Part shown: positions 46,855 to 58,835 of the stretch, in pieces
Position numbering within the stretch: the stretch's first letter is position 1
Layout of the letters: each line of letters begins with the position of its first letter
Origin: Chromera velia
Taxonomy: Eukaryota > Sar > Chromeraceae
NCBI GenBank assembly: GCA_018398765.1
Contig: JAHBMJ010001361.1
Coordinates: 1-64,000 of the forward strand
DNA: 64,000 bases
Direction of reading: 5' to 3'
The notes under the pieces: model-generated
Seen by the model: only the letters and a program-made list of their open reading frames with translations
The model's database searches: none
Told to the model about the DNA's origin: nothing
Position numbers and translations under genes: made by a program

Positions 46855-47499
46855 GAGGTAAGGCTCGAAACAAAGAAATAGATGGATTCGACCTTTGTAC
46901 CTGATTCAACTTTGGGGACGCCGTATAAGTGATAGACTTTCACCAACGACACTGTTTTTTCAACAACAGGAGGCGATACAGCTCGAGTGAGCGATGGTTG
47001 AGATTTTGCAGCAAGCCGCTTTTGCGCTCTCTGAAAGACGTCTAACTATAAGGATTCAGAAAAGTAATCAAGACATCCTGAACGAAGAACGTCATGGCCG
47101 GCTATTGGCCGGCTGCATGTACATAGATTAAGCATATATGCATATGTGTTCTGGCAGTTAGCCGATTCTTGTGCACGCAGCCGGATTTCGAATTAACTAG
47201 CCTGGCCTGTCAAAAAAAGGAGCCGGTCAAGACTGCCAGGCTCATCAAATATCCCTGGACCGTCAAACAATAGCTAGCCTGGCCCGTCAAATTAATATCT
47301 CTGGCCCGTCAAATATTCCTGGCCCGTCAAACATTTATGGCCCGTCAAATGTCCCCAGCCGGATAGTTTGAATTCCAAGGCACTCACCCTTTTCGCGGCC
47401 GCGAGTCATATATGGCGCGGCGCGCGCAAGGCACTCACCCGTAGCGTTTGGTTAATTTTTCGCTTGCGGGACCATTTTTGGCGGTAGTCTTTCCGGGGC
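46855..47499. promoter_or_regulatory. Upstream region of the small membrane protein gene with GGCCCGTCAAA repeats
   Basis: At about 47200-47355 a degenerate unit (TGGCCCGTCAAA followed by 5-12 AT-rich bases) recurs seven or eight times. At 47377-47440 two copies of AAGGCACTCACCC bracket a palindromic GCGGCCGCG...GCGCGGCGCGCGC stretch. The same AGGCACTCACCC word recurs at 59171-59182. A promoter or boundary role is a guess from position. Confidence 0.4.
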
Positions 47500-47590
47500 C
47501 CCCGCGCCCCCCGCACGTGTGTCTAAAAAAACGCATGCAGGCGCGTGTAGCTAAAGATAAAAGCGTCCCTGCATTAAGTATTAGGTATTA
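47500..47590 (+). repeat. Left copy of a direct repeat (partner at 58747)
   Basis: GC-rich lead (CCCGCGCCCCC), then GTGTCTAAAAAAACGCATGC, AGGCGCGTGT.GCTAAA and TTAAGTATTA. It matches 58747-58835 in the same orientation over about 85 bases with perhaps a fifth of positions changed. The copies are 11.2 kb apart and enclose the retroelement and tandem-repeat province. Confidence 0.75.
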
Positions 47591-47869
47591 GGTATTAAAG
47601 GGGGGGTATAGGAGCTTCCACCCGTCTGGGTAGTACCTCCACCCCATATGCATGCATCACGCAGCTGCTCGGCATTACCCGGCGTAAGTCACATGTCTGG
47701 TTATTTATATATGGTTTGTCGGCCCGCTCCCTAAAGTGGTCCTGAACAAAAAAGCTCTGGCATGCAGAACCGTTCAATAAGGAAAAACAGGCCAAGGCGG
47801 ATAACCGACTTATGCGAGGAGGAAAGAACTCCAAATAAGCATGCTGCATCACGACCAAATGTTAATTGA

Positions 47870-48110
47870 GAAGCCCAGCTCTAGGGTAAATTGACGGCAA
47901 CTCAGCTCTAGATCATGCCGACTCCCAGACCGTTCCATGTCGTCTCCTTTTTCATCATAATATCGACTACAGCTCCTTTAGCTTCCATACGTAGATGTAG
48001 ATCGACTCCATCTCCCTCTCCATCTGCACGCCGACTCGCACTGGGCCCAAATTCTACTCAATCCATATGCCAACTCTGTCATCCTCTCCATTCAGTGGCA
48101 TCCAAATACT
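47870..48110 (+). repeat. Left flank minisatellite fragments (same families as 53.9-58.1 kb)
   Basis: CCCAGCTCTAGGGTAAA and CTCAGCTCTAG match the 52-base repeat near 57.2-57.8 kb. GACTCCATCTCCCTCTCCAT followed by CTGCACGCCGACTC matches the 30-base minisatellite near 56.9 kb. The same families therefore occur on both sides of the Penelope-like elements. Confidence 0.65.
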
Positions 48111-48429
48111 AACTAACTGACAATCACTCTCCTTAATTAGTGTTACCTTAGAATTCGCATTACTTCAGAATTTGTGTTACTTCAGACAGCTGTAGCATAT
48201 GTCCTAACCGTCTCCGCACTGTGCTAGTAGGCGGCAGCATTGTGTTCAGTGGAAGAGCAGTCCTTCTACTTGAAATCTCACATACCTGTATCTCAGTACG
48301 CATGTATAGATAGACAGACACATACCAATTCGATACCAAATACATGTACAACACGAAAAATCAATAAATCTCGGCATGGCTTAAATACCACCCCGTGAAC
48401 GATCGGTCACGCGCACAATTTAAAATCAT

Positions 48430-49250
48430 CCTGGCATAAGCCGCAGTACCAATGTGCACACTCTCAATCCTGATATGTCAGACAAGCAACCGCAATTCCA
48501 ATACATAACATCACGCGCAACCTCCCCCTTCGGTATCGCCATTGTCTTTTTTCTATCGCTTCTGGCTCTGTGTGCTAAGTAAAAGAGACGTTCGATCAAA
48601 GATCAATAAGACAAAAAGAATCGAAATAAGGAAGATACAGATATAAACATATTTAATACATCGTTGGCCTAAAGCACTCCAGAAACGCAACCTCATTCAA
48701 CCATCCTTCAATCAGATCCGTGCTGGCCGTATGGACTAAAACACGCAAATATTGTTCCTTGACAAAATTAAAAGGCCATCGTAAAGATAGCAATTCAATG
48801 AACATTAATGACAACTCCCTTACCATCAAACAGGTGGGCAGATTTGCGGATAAAAGCATTCTTGTAACGTGACAGTCACAACATATCAGACCTGAACGCG
48901 CAGAGCGGCTGACCAGACATGCATTCCCATAAACGAAACAGGGACGCAAGTGAACAGAAGAATGTAATGACAGGTCACTCCCATGCGCAGTTTCCAAGGA
49001 CCCATCAATGAAAAGGGAGAAAACAGATCTATTCGGATTCTTTGGAGAGAACAAAACAACTTTTGGAACACTCTCGAGAGTGAAGAGAGAGAGACCCAAA
49101 ACCTCCTTCCCACACTATCTCTCCAAAACACATGTACCATGGTAGAAATCATAGCGCTGTAGTGAAAGCATAAAAGGATCGTTTCCAAGAAAATTGGGAG
49201 CGACAGAATGAGCCATCAACGTCCGATCATCCATGTAGCGCCTCATGAAC
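48430..49250 (-). mobile_element. Penelope-like retroelement, 5'-truncated second copy
   Basis: The minus strand carries only the end of the reverse transcriptase (motif C region, RRYMDDRTLMAHS, about 49245-49205), the thumb-like C-terminal domain (NPNR, RSGLI..HVTR.LLS, VHTAS..LI..W) and a 3' untranslated tail. The protein resembles the C-terminal part of the neighbouring copy (50330-49744) throughout but is clearly diverged. This is therefore an independent older or related family member, not a recent duplicate. The 3' tails also match (48520-48600 against 49570-49655). It is broken and has lost its 5' part. Confidence 0.7.
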
Positions 49251-49559
49251 TACTTATGATAAGAACCTAGAGATGTATGTGCTCTTCAGACAGCTGAGCG
49301 CTTTAAGTTCTCCTACAGTGCACCGTTTGTTGAGAGAGGACACGGTCTCCATCGGGTTAATCAATCATACCTTCCTCCATGGATCGATCAAAGTAATACA
49401 TGCAAGCGCGAAAAAGATAAGATGCACGCAAAAAAAAAAAAATCCAAAGAGCCAAAAAAAGATAAATGCATGCATTTCGCTCACATCGCGCACACAATAT
49501 ATTTGTCCGGTACAGCACATCATCACAGTGCCGTATAGTTACTCGATCCCAGGATCAAC

Positions 49560-52500
49560 AAACCGCCCACGCTAGAGAACGCGCGCCTCCCCCCCCGTTC
49601 CGCCACTGTCTTTTCTCTATCGCTGTAGGCTTTGTGTGTAAAGAAAAGCCGCAGGTGATGTAGGGCATCTAGAATAAATCAGTCAAAGAGTTTAGAAGTT
49701 ATGCCTACACGTTGGAATACCATCTAGAATACCATGCATTCAATTAAGTCAGAAGAATACAGAGTCTACGTAACAACCCTTGCACACGCATCCATTCATG
49801 AATTAGGAGAGGAGAAGCAGTATGTACCACTCCATATAAAAATGATCTATGCAAGAAAGAAAAAGACCATTGATACACCAGCAGCTCAACAAACAAACAC
49901 ATCAGCGAATGCACCACAACCGACGCAGGGGCATTCGTCGAGAGTAACGTACGAGTAACATGCCCTAAAATTAAACCGCTACGCCCACCCCCACTTGTGA
50001 TGCAAGAAGAACCGTGAGCAAACCTACTCCTCTCAAGGGACAAGGATAACTTGCAAAAAATCGTGCCATCCCTTATACCTGAGAGACATTGAGCCATCGG
50101 CCCACGATTTGGGTTAGCAGACTCAAAAAGTACGATCTCATGTGCACCTGGCAGGCAGAATAATGACAAACCGAGCACTGTGCACCCTTCTTGTCTCTCC
50201 AGCACACAGCTGTAATGGTAGAAGTCCTGTCTCTGCAAGGATGCCATAAAGGGGTCATCATTCAAGAAAGAAGAGGACCGAGACCGGGCCAAAACCGACC
50301 TGTCTTCCATATACCGAGCCATGAACCACTTATCACCCTTCTATCCAGAAATGCCAGCATCCACAGCCCTTCTTCTCTCTTTCTATACAGCATAAAAACG
50401 AGCCCCTCCAGGAGAACAAGGGCTCCCTTAAGGGAAGCCTTCCCGCTGCCCAACCCGCTTCCCCAACACAATAATCATATTGGAAGCAAAGTTTACCGAG
50501 ATAATCTGGGGTAGCAAGTCGAGCGGACATACAAGAGAAGAAGGGTGGTTCGAATGTGACGACAAGAAAGCAACCGGACGTCTCTATTTCGAGCACGATA
50601 ACCATGACTCCCCCCCTGCTAGGCCCGTAACCCGCAAACAAACAGGCCTTTCCTTCCTCAAAACAACAAAACGATTTCTCCCCTGACTCTTCACAAGCGA
50701 AATGAATTCAAACAAAGAAGACAGAAAGTCAGACCGAGAGAGAGAAGGGAAATATGCTTTAATATCATCCACCATAATAGATACTCTTCCTGCAGGCCAG
50801 CGGGGAGAAAGTCGAACGACCGACGCCCGGTCTACACTCCTGCCGAAAGACCTATTGAATTCACTCACCAACTCCTGAAAAGCAAAAACTGACGGAGGGT
50901 CAGCGTGCGGTGAGAAAACATGCAACAATCCATTCAAGGCCTTATACAAAAAAGAAAAAGGACCCCACCATGAATGCTTTGCATAAGAGACCAACGCACG
51001 GAACTTCAAGGAGGCCCAAGATGCAGGGACTTCACCGCCCTTTCCCCATGACTTCCTCTTCGGCCACAAGATACCTGTACCAAATGAATGACCCTTCTCC
51101 AAGATACCCATAAACTGTTTAAGAAACAGGTTCATCTCTGGAGATCGACTGGATTCATCAAACAGCAGTGCCTCCCTCAACCTCACGTCTTGAGGTGACA
51201 GATGAATATATGCAGAATCGGAGAAGAAAACCCGACACAAGCAAACAATATATATCCGTCTGCACATGAAAGCGAGATCTCCCCGAGACTTATCAACCGG
51301 CGTGATTGCCAGCCTGCTCTTCAACTCCTTCACAAACCCTCCCCCCCTATTGGGCATACACGGTCCCTCCCTAGTTGTCTCCAGCAACTTCATCCATTCA
51401 TCAGACAACGACATCTATTCAAATGGAAGCACACAAACGCCAGAGACCCTTCTCCCCCCCATCACCCCCAACCCGCATCCCCTACCCAACATACGAGACA
51501 AAAAAGATAAGACAGAGCTCATTCCCTTGCAAGCGACCGACCAGGCCGCAAGCGAGGGCCAAAACTTTGATCGCGAAGAGAAATTTGAGGGGAGAGAGAA
51601 CCTCCACTGCAACCCGGGAGACAGAGACAGTAGGCAGCAGACATGACCTTGCACAGTAGCGAGGTCCATAGAAGAAGACAAATGCTCACACGGGCATGGC
51701 CCATCGCATTTGACACTCAAGCCCCCCGTTTCCTCACTCCCCCCTTCCTCAACCCCCTCACTCCCACAGACATCATATGAATTGTTCAACACCTGCTGTA
51801 AACTCAGCAACTTCGAGGGCAGCAAACAGAAGCGTACCGTGCCCCTCAAACCAGACGCACGGACCCATCTCGAAAAGACAGAGGCGTAGAAAGAAGTGAA
51901 AGGATGAAAATCAGCAAGAGGCAAACGAACAGAAAAAAGCAAACTCTTTCCGAAGTCCTTCACTGACCAACCATGAAGCTCACACAATCTACGTACATTG
52001 AAGTCGAAAGTCGCCCTGCCGCCCTGTTTTACTCCAGACCTTAGAAAAAGACGGCAGCACGCATGCAGATGATCTTTCTCAACCATCATTCTTCTCAACT
52101 CACCATCAGTGCGCCGTTTCTTTGAGAGGAATACCAGCAGCAGAGAATGGTATACGTATGAGCCTAAGCCCCCCCTCCCCCCCTTCCCCCTCTCTATCTC
52201 CTTACCCCTCTTTCCCCCAGACCAACTCACCTGCCCACGGGAACCGGAAACATCAGCAGCCACACAACACCTACTCAGATAGGGGGGAAAATTTATATTT
52301 CGAACACCTCCTCCGTCTCCCTGCACCGAGTTTCTCACTGACATGAAAGCTCTCAACCGGTCAGTATATGCAGTAACTCCCCCACCCCGCCTTTTCGCAA
52401 TCTGACCAGACCTTCGCCTGCCCTGACCCTCACTCGCCTCCCCCCCTTTGTTCCCAGGGCGAAGCACCAGCGACGTCTCCCCTTTCATCTTCCTAGTATT

Positions 52501-53890
52501 CACCCCTGCAGTGTTCCAGGCAGGCATAAAAGATCGTATACACGCCATCTCCACATCCCTCAAATCCTTCTGCGTTCCACTCATTACTGCAAGAGGAGTA
52601 ATTATCATGAACAACGCATGCTGAGTCACATCAGATGATAAAACAGAGTAAAAGCGATGAGCATACCCCCTGCTAAAAGCATTAGACCCCCCTCTCCTAC
52701 CGGTAAAGTAACGAGATGCCGCGTACAGATGTTACTTGAACCTGCCAACCGCATCGTCCACCGTACTACCAAGATAAAATCCTCTCTTCTACGGCGACCA
52801 TATCATGTATACAACATGCTTATTTCATAGGTTGGCCCGACCATCAAAAGATTTACAACCTCGTCTGACTTCCCTCAAAAACTTTGAGAAACTCGACTCA
52901 GACAACTCTAAAAAACTCCCAGCAACCATGCAATGCAGGTTTGTCACCCTCTCTAACATTTGTGTGCTGCACCTCCTCCCCAGCATAGACCAAGCACAAG
53001 AATGAGAACATTCACTCACATCCGGAGATGCAGGAGAGAACTGAAGTGAGTAAGAAGGGGGCTGCGATGAGTGTATGTGCAACGTAGTCGAAAGGGGGCA
53101 AGAACATGAACTTACTTCAGCACCGCAGACTGGGCAAACTTGTTTTGCATGCGCAGACACAGACGAAAGGAACATCCTCATTCCCATCAACTGAAGCATC
53201 ATCTTGTCCAATTCCTTGCCGCACTCCTGGAAGACTTTCTCATGACCGAACCCCCTCACTCCCTTATCACAATCCATCCTCATCTACACTGCCCTCATCT
53301 GATCTTCCAACCGATCAACGAAAACAGAAAACTGAGATGAACATAATGGTATGTCTAGACTTACTTCATTTAAAGTCTCCGTCCTGCCTGATCCCCCTGG
53401 TCCTAGTCAACCCGAGTCCCCTCCTACTGGGAATGTGGCCCCATCCTCCACCATCACCAGTGCAAGCGCAAAGACCAGCGCCTCTGTATCAGCGTCGGGA
53501 GGGACTGCCGACACCATACATTCCCTCAGGAACTCCGCCGCATCCCTTTGCAAGACTGCACTGTCAATCCCCTCAACAGCCGTCCCGATCATCTCAGCCC
53601 TGTCGAGTACCATCCTCATCCTTTCCCCATTGAAGACCGGCGCTGACCTCACCAGGGCGTCGAAGGTGATCATGGCAGCTGCTGCTGCCTAGCGCGGAGG
53701 CTTCATCCCAATCTGCTTGAGTGTATTGGACTCTTCCCTCTCCATCCTTACTGCTACTGCCCTGAGCCCCCCCACAAGGGAGCGTCCCGGGGGTACATCG
53801 AAGAGCGCATCCGCTCTCTCCTCAGTCTCCCCCCCCATTTCACCTCTAGCACGAGTGCGTTTCGCAGCCTCAGACAAGCAATTCCAAGAC
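49560..53890 (-). mobile_element. Penelope-like retroelement with N-terminal GIY-YIG endonuclease (permuted type), broken
   Basis: Read on the minus strand from 53890. An N-terminal region ends in a Cys cluster (CPVCGAEVSSCSC, about 53145). A GIY-YIG endonuclease follows (FYLGSTVDDAVGRFK near 52760, then LRDVEMACIRSFMPAWN near 52550). Next come the Penelope-type RT signatures: PVDKSRGD (about 51300), WPKRK...RALVSYAK (about 51050-50970), motif A DDIKAYFPSL (about 50760) and a motif C region near 50320. A C-terminal domain runs to about 49744. Most of the length stays in one frame, with a handful of breaks, so it is a fairly young dead copy. The endonuclease before the RT, rather than after it, matches the permuted clade described from green algae, protists and invertebrates (Naiad/Chlamys type). 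It has no capsid, envelope or LTR. Confidence 0.78.
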
Positions 53891-53894
53891 ACAA

Positions 53895-55035
53895 CATCAC
53901 GTCAACCACACATCAACACCATCACCCTCTCCATCTACACACCAACTCTAACACTTTATCCATCCATACACTAACTTCATCATCCTCTCTATCCATACAC
54001 CAAGCTCCTGGACCATCACTCTCTCCATCCACACACCAACTCCATCACCCTCTCTATCCACACACCAACACTATGATCATCGGGTCTCTCTCCATCTATA
54101 CAGCAACTCTATGTAATCACCCTCTTCATCCACATACCAACTCTTCACCCTCTCCATCCATACACCAACACCATCACCCTCTCCATCCACATACCAACAC
54201 TATGGTCACCGGGTCCCTCTCCATCTACACACTAACTCCATCACCCTCTCCATCCACATACCAAGACTATCACCGGGTCTCTCTCCATCCACACACTAAC
54301 TCCATCACCCTCTCCATCTACACACCAAGACTATCACCGGGTCTCTCTCCATCCATGCACCAACTCCATTATCCTCTCCATCCACACACCAATTCCATCT
54401 GATTCACCCTCTCCATCCACACACCAACACCATCACCCTCTCCATCCATACACCAACTCCATCACCCTCTCCATCCACATATCAAACTCTATCACTCTCT
54501 CCATGATCCATACACCAACTCTATCATGCACCCTCTCCATCGGATTCCACACACTAACTTCATCACCCTCTCTATCTATACCTAGCATCCACACACCAAC
54601 TCCATCACCTTCTCTATCCACATACCAACTCTCCCTCTCCATCCACACACCATCACCATCACCCTCTCCATCTACAGATCAACTCCATCACCCTCTTTAT
54701 CCATACACCAACTTCATCACCCTCTCTATCCACATACCAACACTATGATCACCGGGTCCCTCTCCATCCACACACCAACTCTATCACCCTCTCCATCCAT
54801 ATACCAACTTTATCACCCTCTCCATCCACACACCAACACCATCACCCTCTCCATCCACACACCAACTCTATCACCCTTTCCATCTACACCCCAACTCCAT
54901 CATCCTCTCCATCCATACACCAACACCATCACCCTCTCCATCTACACACCAACTCCATCACCCTCTCCATCCACACACCAACCCCATCACCCTCTCCATC
55001 CATACACCAAACTCCAACAGCCTCTGCATCCATAA
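53895..55035 (+). repeat. 30-base minisatellite array
   Basis: About 35-38 imperfect units of CCATCACCCTCTCCATCCAC plus ACACCAACAC. Variants carry GATCACCGGGTCTCTCTCC. Because 30 is a multiple of three, every frame gives long repetitive open frames in both directions. None has a start context or a conserved pattern, so I do not call them genes. Confidence 0.9.
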
Positions 55036-55299
55036 TCAGCAGCAGCTCAGAGCTAGAGCAAACCTGTACACCTCAAGACGCAGTCAGTAGCGGCCCAGCT
55101 CTAGAGCAAGGCCGCACACATCAACCCAAAGACTCCTGTTAGCTCCTATGCCCTCTTCACACCATACTTCGGCGTCTCCTCCCCTTGGGACCTGATGGCT
55201 CCCAACGATCTACCAGGAACGTTGCCCCCCAAGAGCCAAGGGATGGTCTTAGGCATCACAGTGATTGAGAGAGGTTGGAGCATACTGGAGCGCCAACAG

Positions 55300-56060
55300 G
55301 CGCCGGTAAGCACTCCGGGATAGACTAAGGGAGACTCACACTCCGACTGGCTCCTCGGATGGACTGAGACGGGTTCATGCTCTGACGAGCTCCTTGGGCA
55401 AATGGAAGAGTCACACGCTCTGACTAGCGTTTCAGGTAGACATAGTAGGCCAGGAGAGGCTCATGCTCTGACAGGCTCCCTGGGTGAAATGAAGAAGACT
55501 CATGCATTCTGATGGGCATCTCAGGCAGGCTAAAAGAGGCTCAACGCTGTCAAAGCCTGAGATGATCTCTTACTGGCTCCCAAGTTGACTGAGGGACTCT
55601 CACGCTGTCACAGGCGTGCATGGGCGTCTCATGGTGTCTCAGGTAGACTAAGGGACTCTCGTGCTGTCACGGGTGTCTCGGGTAGATCGGAAAAGGGTCA
55701 CGCTATTAGAGCTTGTGACGATCTCTGACGGGCTTCCAAGGTAGACTAAGAGACTCTCGTGCTGTCACGGGTATCTCGGGTGGACTGGGAAAGGCTCACG
55801 CTGTCAGAGCTTGTGACGATCTCTGACGGGCTCCCAAGGTGGACTAAGGGACTCTCGCACTATCACGGGCATCTTAGATGGACTGGGAGAGGCTCATGGT
55901 CTCAGATCCTGTAATGATATCTGATTGGTGTCCCGGGTGACTGAGATAGGCTTATGCTTTTGAAGGGCAACTCGGGTGGATAGAGGAGGGCATAGGGAGG
56001 CCCACACTCTGGTTGGCGTCTCGGATGTGTTGGGAGAGACCCAGGCTCTGACTGGCTCCT
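55300..56060 (+). repeat. ~107-base tandem repeat (degenerate)
   Basis: Units contain GACTAAGGGACTCTCG, GCTGTCACGGGTGTCTCGGG, TGGGAGAGGCTCACGCTGTC and GTGACGATCTCTGACGGGCT. Best-preserved neighbours start near 55600, 55705 and 55812. Further decayed units lie at 56520-56770 and 57880-58080, so the family is scattered through the province. Confidence 0.8.
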
Positions 56061-56204
56061 CGAGTGGACTGAAGAACCCCCAGCTCTCTCTCCCTGCGTT
56101 CGCACACCGACGCCATCTCCCTCTCCATTCGCACACCGGCTCTATGCATCTCTCTCAGAGTCTCCATCGGATGTCGCATGCAGAAATCACCTTCTTTTGA
56201 TTTT

Positions 56205-56350
56205 TAGAGAAACAAAACAGAGATAGGCCCATCTCAAGGGCAAAAACGCTCAAAGAAACAAAAAACAGAGGCAGGCCTATCTCTAGGGCACAACACTTAG
56301 GGAAACAAAACAGAGGCAGGCCCATGATGCCCATCTCTAGGGCATATTAA
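56205..56350 (+). repeat. Three tandem copies of a ~58-base unit
   Basis: Each unit holds AAACAAAACAGAGGCAGGCC followed by CATCTCTAGGGCA. A related single unit lies at about 58325-58350. Confidence 0.75.
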
Positions 56351-56859
56351 CACTCAGAGAGCAATAAAACGGTTCTGACCTCAGCATGTGTGCCTAATTA
56401 AGGACCCTCGCTTCGGTAGCCAACGACTCTTGCTCCTGCACTCTTCTCAATAATATCCCGGCGCCTCCTTCCTTTAGGACCTCACGGCTCTCAACATCTC
56501 TTAACGATATACAAAGAACACGGAGAGGCGAGCTCACGCTGTCAAAGCTTGTGACAATCTCTGACTGGCTCCTTGAATTGACTAAGGGACTCCCGCGTTC
56601 CTACGGACAACTCGGATAGACTAGGGGGGGCCCATAATTTCAGAGCCTGTGATGATCTCTGATTGGCGTTTCAGGTGAACCGGGATGAACTAAGACAGGC
56701 TTAGTACGCTTTAAAGGGCATCTCAGACAGACAGAGGAGGGCATACTAGGGAGGACTACACCAGGCCATACGCTGGCCGGCGTCTCGGTTGATTGGGGGA
56801 GACCCAAGCTTCGATAAGCTCCCTGAGTGGACTGAGCCTCACTGAGGAACTCTCAGGTC

Positions 56860-57200
56860 TCTCTCCTTACATTTGCTTACTAACTGCATCTCCTTCTCCA
56901 TCCGCACACCGGCTCTATCTCCCTTTCCATTTGCTTACCAACTCCATCTCCTTCTCCATCTACACACCGTCTCCATCTCCCTCTCTATTCGCTTGCCAAC
57001 TCCATCTCTTTCTCCATTTGCACACGGATGCCATCTGAGACTCCCTCTCTCTTTGTTGCCTAACTCGATCTCTTTCTCCATTTGCACACCAGCTCCAACT
57101 CCCTTTCTATTCGCTAACCAACTCCATCTCCCCCTCCATTCATACACCGGCTCCATCTCCTTCTCCATTCGCTTACCAACTCCAACTCCTTCTGCATTCA
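56860..57200 (+). repeat. 30-base minisatellite, second variant
   Basis: Units of CTCCATCTCCTTCTCCATTC followed by GCACACCGG or GCTTACCAA. It has the same period and core as the 53.9-55.0 kb array but diverged flanks. Two units also occur at 56098-56150. Confidence 0.85.
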
Positions 57201-57219
57201 CACAGACGCACAGCTAGTC

Positions 57220-57775
57220 AGCAGCAGCCCAACTCTAGGGCAAAGCTGCATACGTATATCAAAACATAGTCAGCAGCGACCCAGTTCTAGGGCAAAGCTG
57301 TACACGTACATCAAGATGCAGTCAGCAGCGGCCCAGCTCTAAGGCAAAGCTGCACACGTACATTAAGATGCAGTCAGTAGCAGCCCAGCTTTAGGACAAA
57401 GCTGCACACGTACATCAAGACGCAGTCAGCAGCGGCCCAGTTCTAGGGCAAAGCTGCACACGTACATCAAGACGCAGTCACCAGTAGCCCAACTCTAGGG
57501 CAAAGCTGCACACGTACATCAAGACGTAGTCAACAGCGGCCTAGCTCTAGGGTAAAGCTGCACACGTACATCAAAACGCAGTCAGCAGCGGCCCAGCTCT
57601 AGGGCAAAGTTGCACATGTACATCAAGACGCAGTCAGCAGCGGCCCAGCTCTAGGGCAAAGCTGCATACGTACATCAAAATGCAGTTAGCAGTGGCCCAG
57701 CTGTAGGGCAAAGCTACACACGTACATTAAGACGCAGTCAGCGGTGGCCCAGCTCTAGAGCAAGGCCGCAGATAC
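57220..57775 (+). repeat. 52-base tandem repeat array
   Basis: About ten to eleven contiguous units of CAGTCAGCAGCGGCCCAGCT, CTAGGGCAAAGCTGCACACG and TACATCAAGACG; the period is 52 between 57421 and 57473. One or two isolated units lie at 55030-55110 and partial units near 47870. Confidence 0.9.
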
Positions 57776-58746
57776 CAAGTGAATGCCGGGAAGCCTAGCT
57801 CGAGGGTAGAAGGGAGGGTGGCCGGGCTCAGGTCTGGAGCACGCACCTCAGAATTGAGTGTTAACAAGCGCCGACAAGCACTCCGGGGTTGATTAAGGGA
57901 GGTTCACACTCCGACTGACGCCTCGGGTGTACTGAGACTGACTGAGATGGGCTCATGCCCTGACGGGCTTTTTGGGTGCATTGGGCAAAGCTCAGGCTTC
58001 GATAGATTTCGATGGCCAGGCTCCCCGAGTGCGCCCAGGTGGACTGAAGGGAGGCTTGCGCTCTGATGAGCACACTTTAGGAGGGCCTTGTGAGTACGCC
58101 CCATATCCGCTGCATGCATGACTAGCTCAGCTCTAGAGCACGCACCTCAAAACGCCACAGAAACACTGGAACCGACCCCGCCTCCCTCGATTTCTAAAGA
58201 AACAAAACTATTGGAATCCAATGGATAGCCTTTCTCACCTCTCTCTCCACGCACACTCACACCAGAGCTCTATATCCTTCTGCACCTGTACTGGTAGCGA
58301 CTCCATCTGCCTCAATCTTCAGAAGAATAAAAAATAGAGGCAGGCCCTAGCTGTGCCCTTGTTCATTTCTCCCTCCGTCAGATTTCGTAAACCGATTCTA
58401 TCCCCTACGATTACTCCTCGAGTGGGTTTAGAAAGGTTCATATATATGAGGTAGACTGAGGGCGACTAAGGGAGGCTCAGTGTGACACGCCTTGACGGGC
58501 CTCTCGGGTGGACTGCATGAGAGAGGCTAAATAACCAAACCAACAACCAAAATGGAGACTGACATCCAAAGATATATAACGCAACACCATCCAGGGAAAC
58601 GATGTAACTGGGGGCCCACAGACGAAACAGTGCGATGGTCCTGGTGGTTGTACACGAGGGGACTAGCAAATACCATTAGGGACAGCTGGGTTGAACGTCC
58701 GGGGTCTGGGCAGAACTGTATAGTATACCGCGCGTGTGTCTAAAAA

Positions 58747-58835
58747 CCCCGCGCCCCCCACGCATGTGTCTAAAAAAACGCATGCAGGCGCGTGTGGCTA
58801 AAAAAAAAAGGCTTCCTGGGTTAAGTATAGTAGAT
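58747..58835 (+). repeat. Right copy of the direct repeat (partner at 47500)
   Basis: CCCCGCGCCCCCCACGCATG, then TGTCTAAAAAAACGCATGCA, GGCGCGTGTGGCTAAA and TTAAGTATA. Same orientation as the left copy. It is followed by GC-rich and AGGCACTCACCC (59171-59182) sequence also found beside the left copy. Confidence 0.75.

Noticed and set aside
48000-54000. Hammerhead ribozyme in the Penelope-like elements
   Set aside because: These elements often carry one, so I looked for the CTGATGA and GAAA cores on both strands. The only CTGATGA hit (near 51400) is in coding sequence without a matching GAAA strand.
53900-55035. Long open frames reading His-Pro-Leu-His repeats
   Set aside because: The 30-base period keeps all frames open; no start, no splice logic and no conservation beyond the repeat.
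57220-57775. Regular 52-base repeats as a possible CRISPR array
   Set aside because: The units are contiguous with no unique spacers, vary among themselves, and the genome is eukaryotic. This is a tandem satellite.
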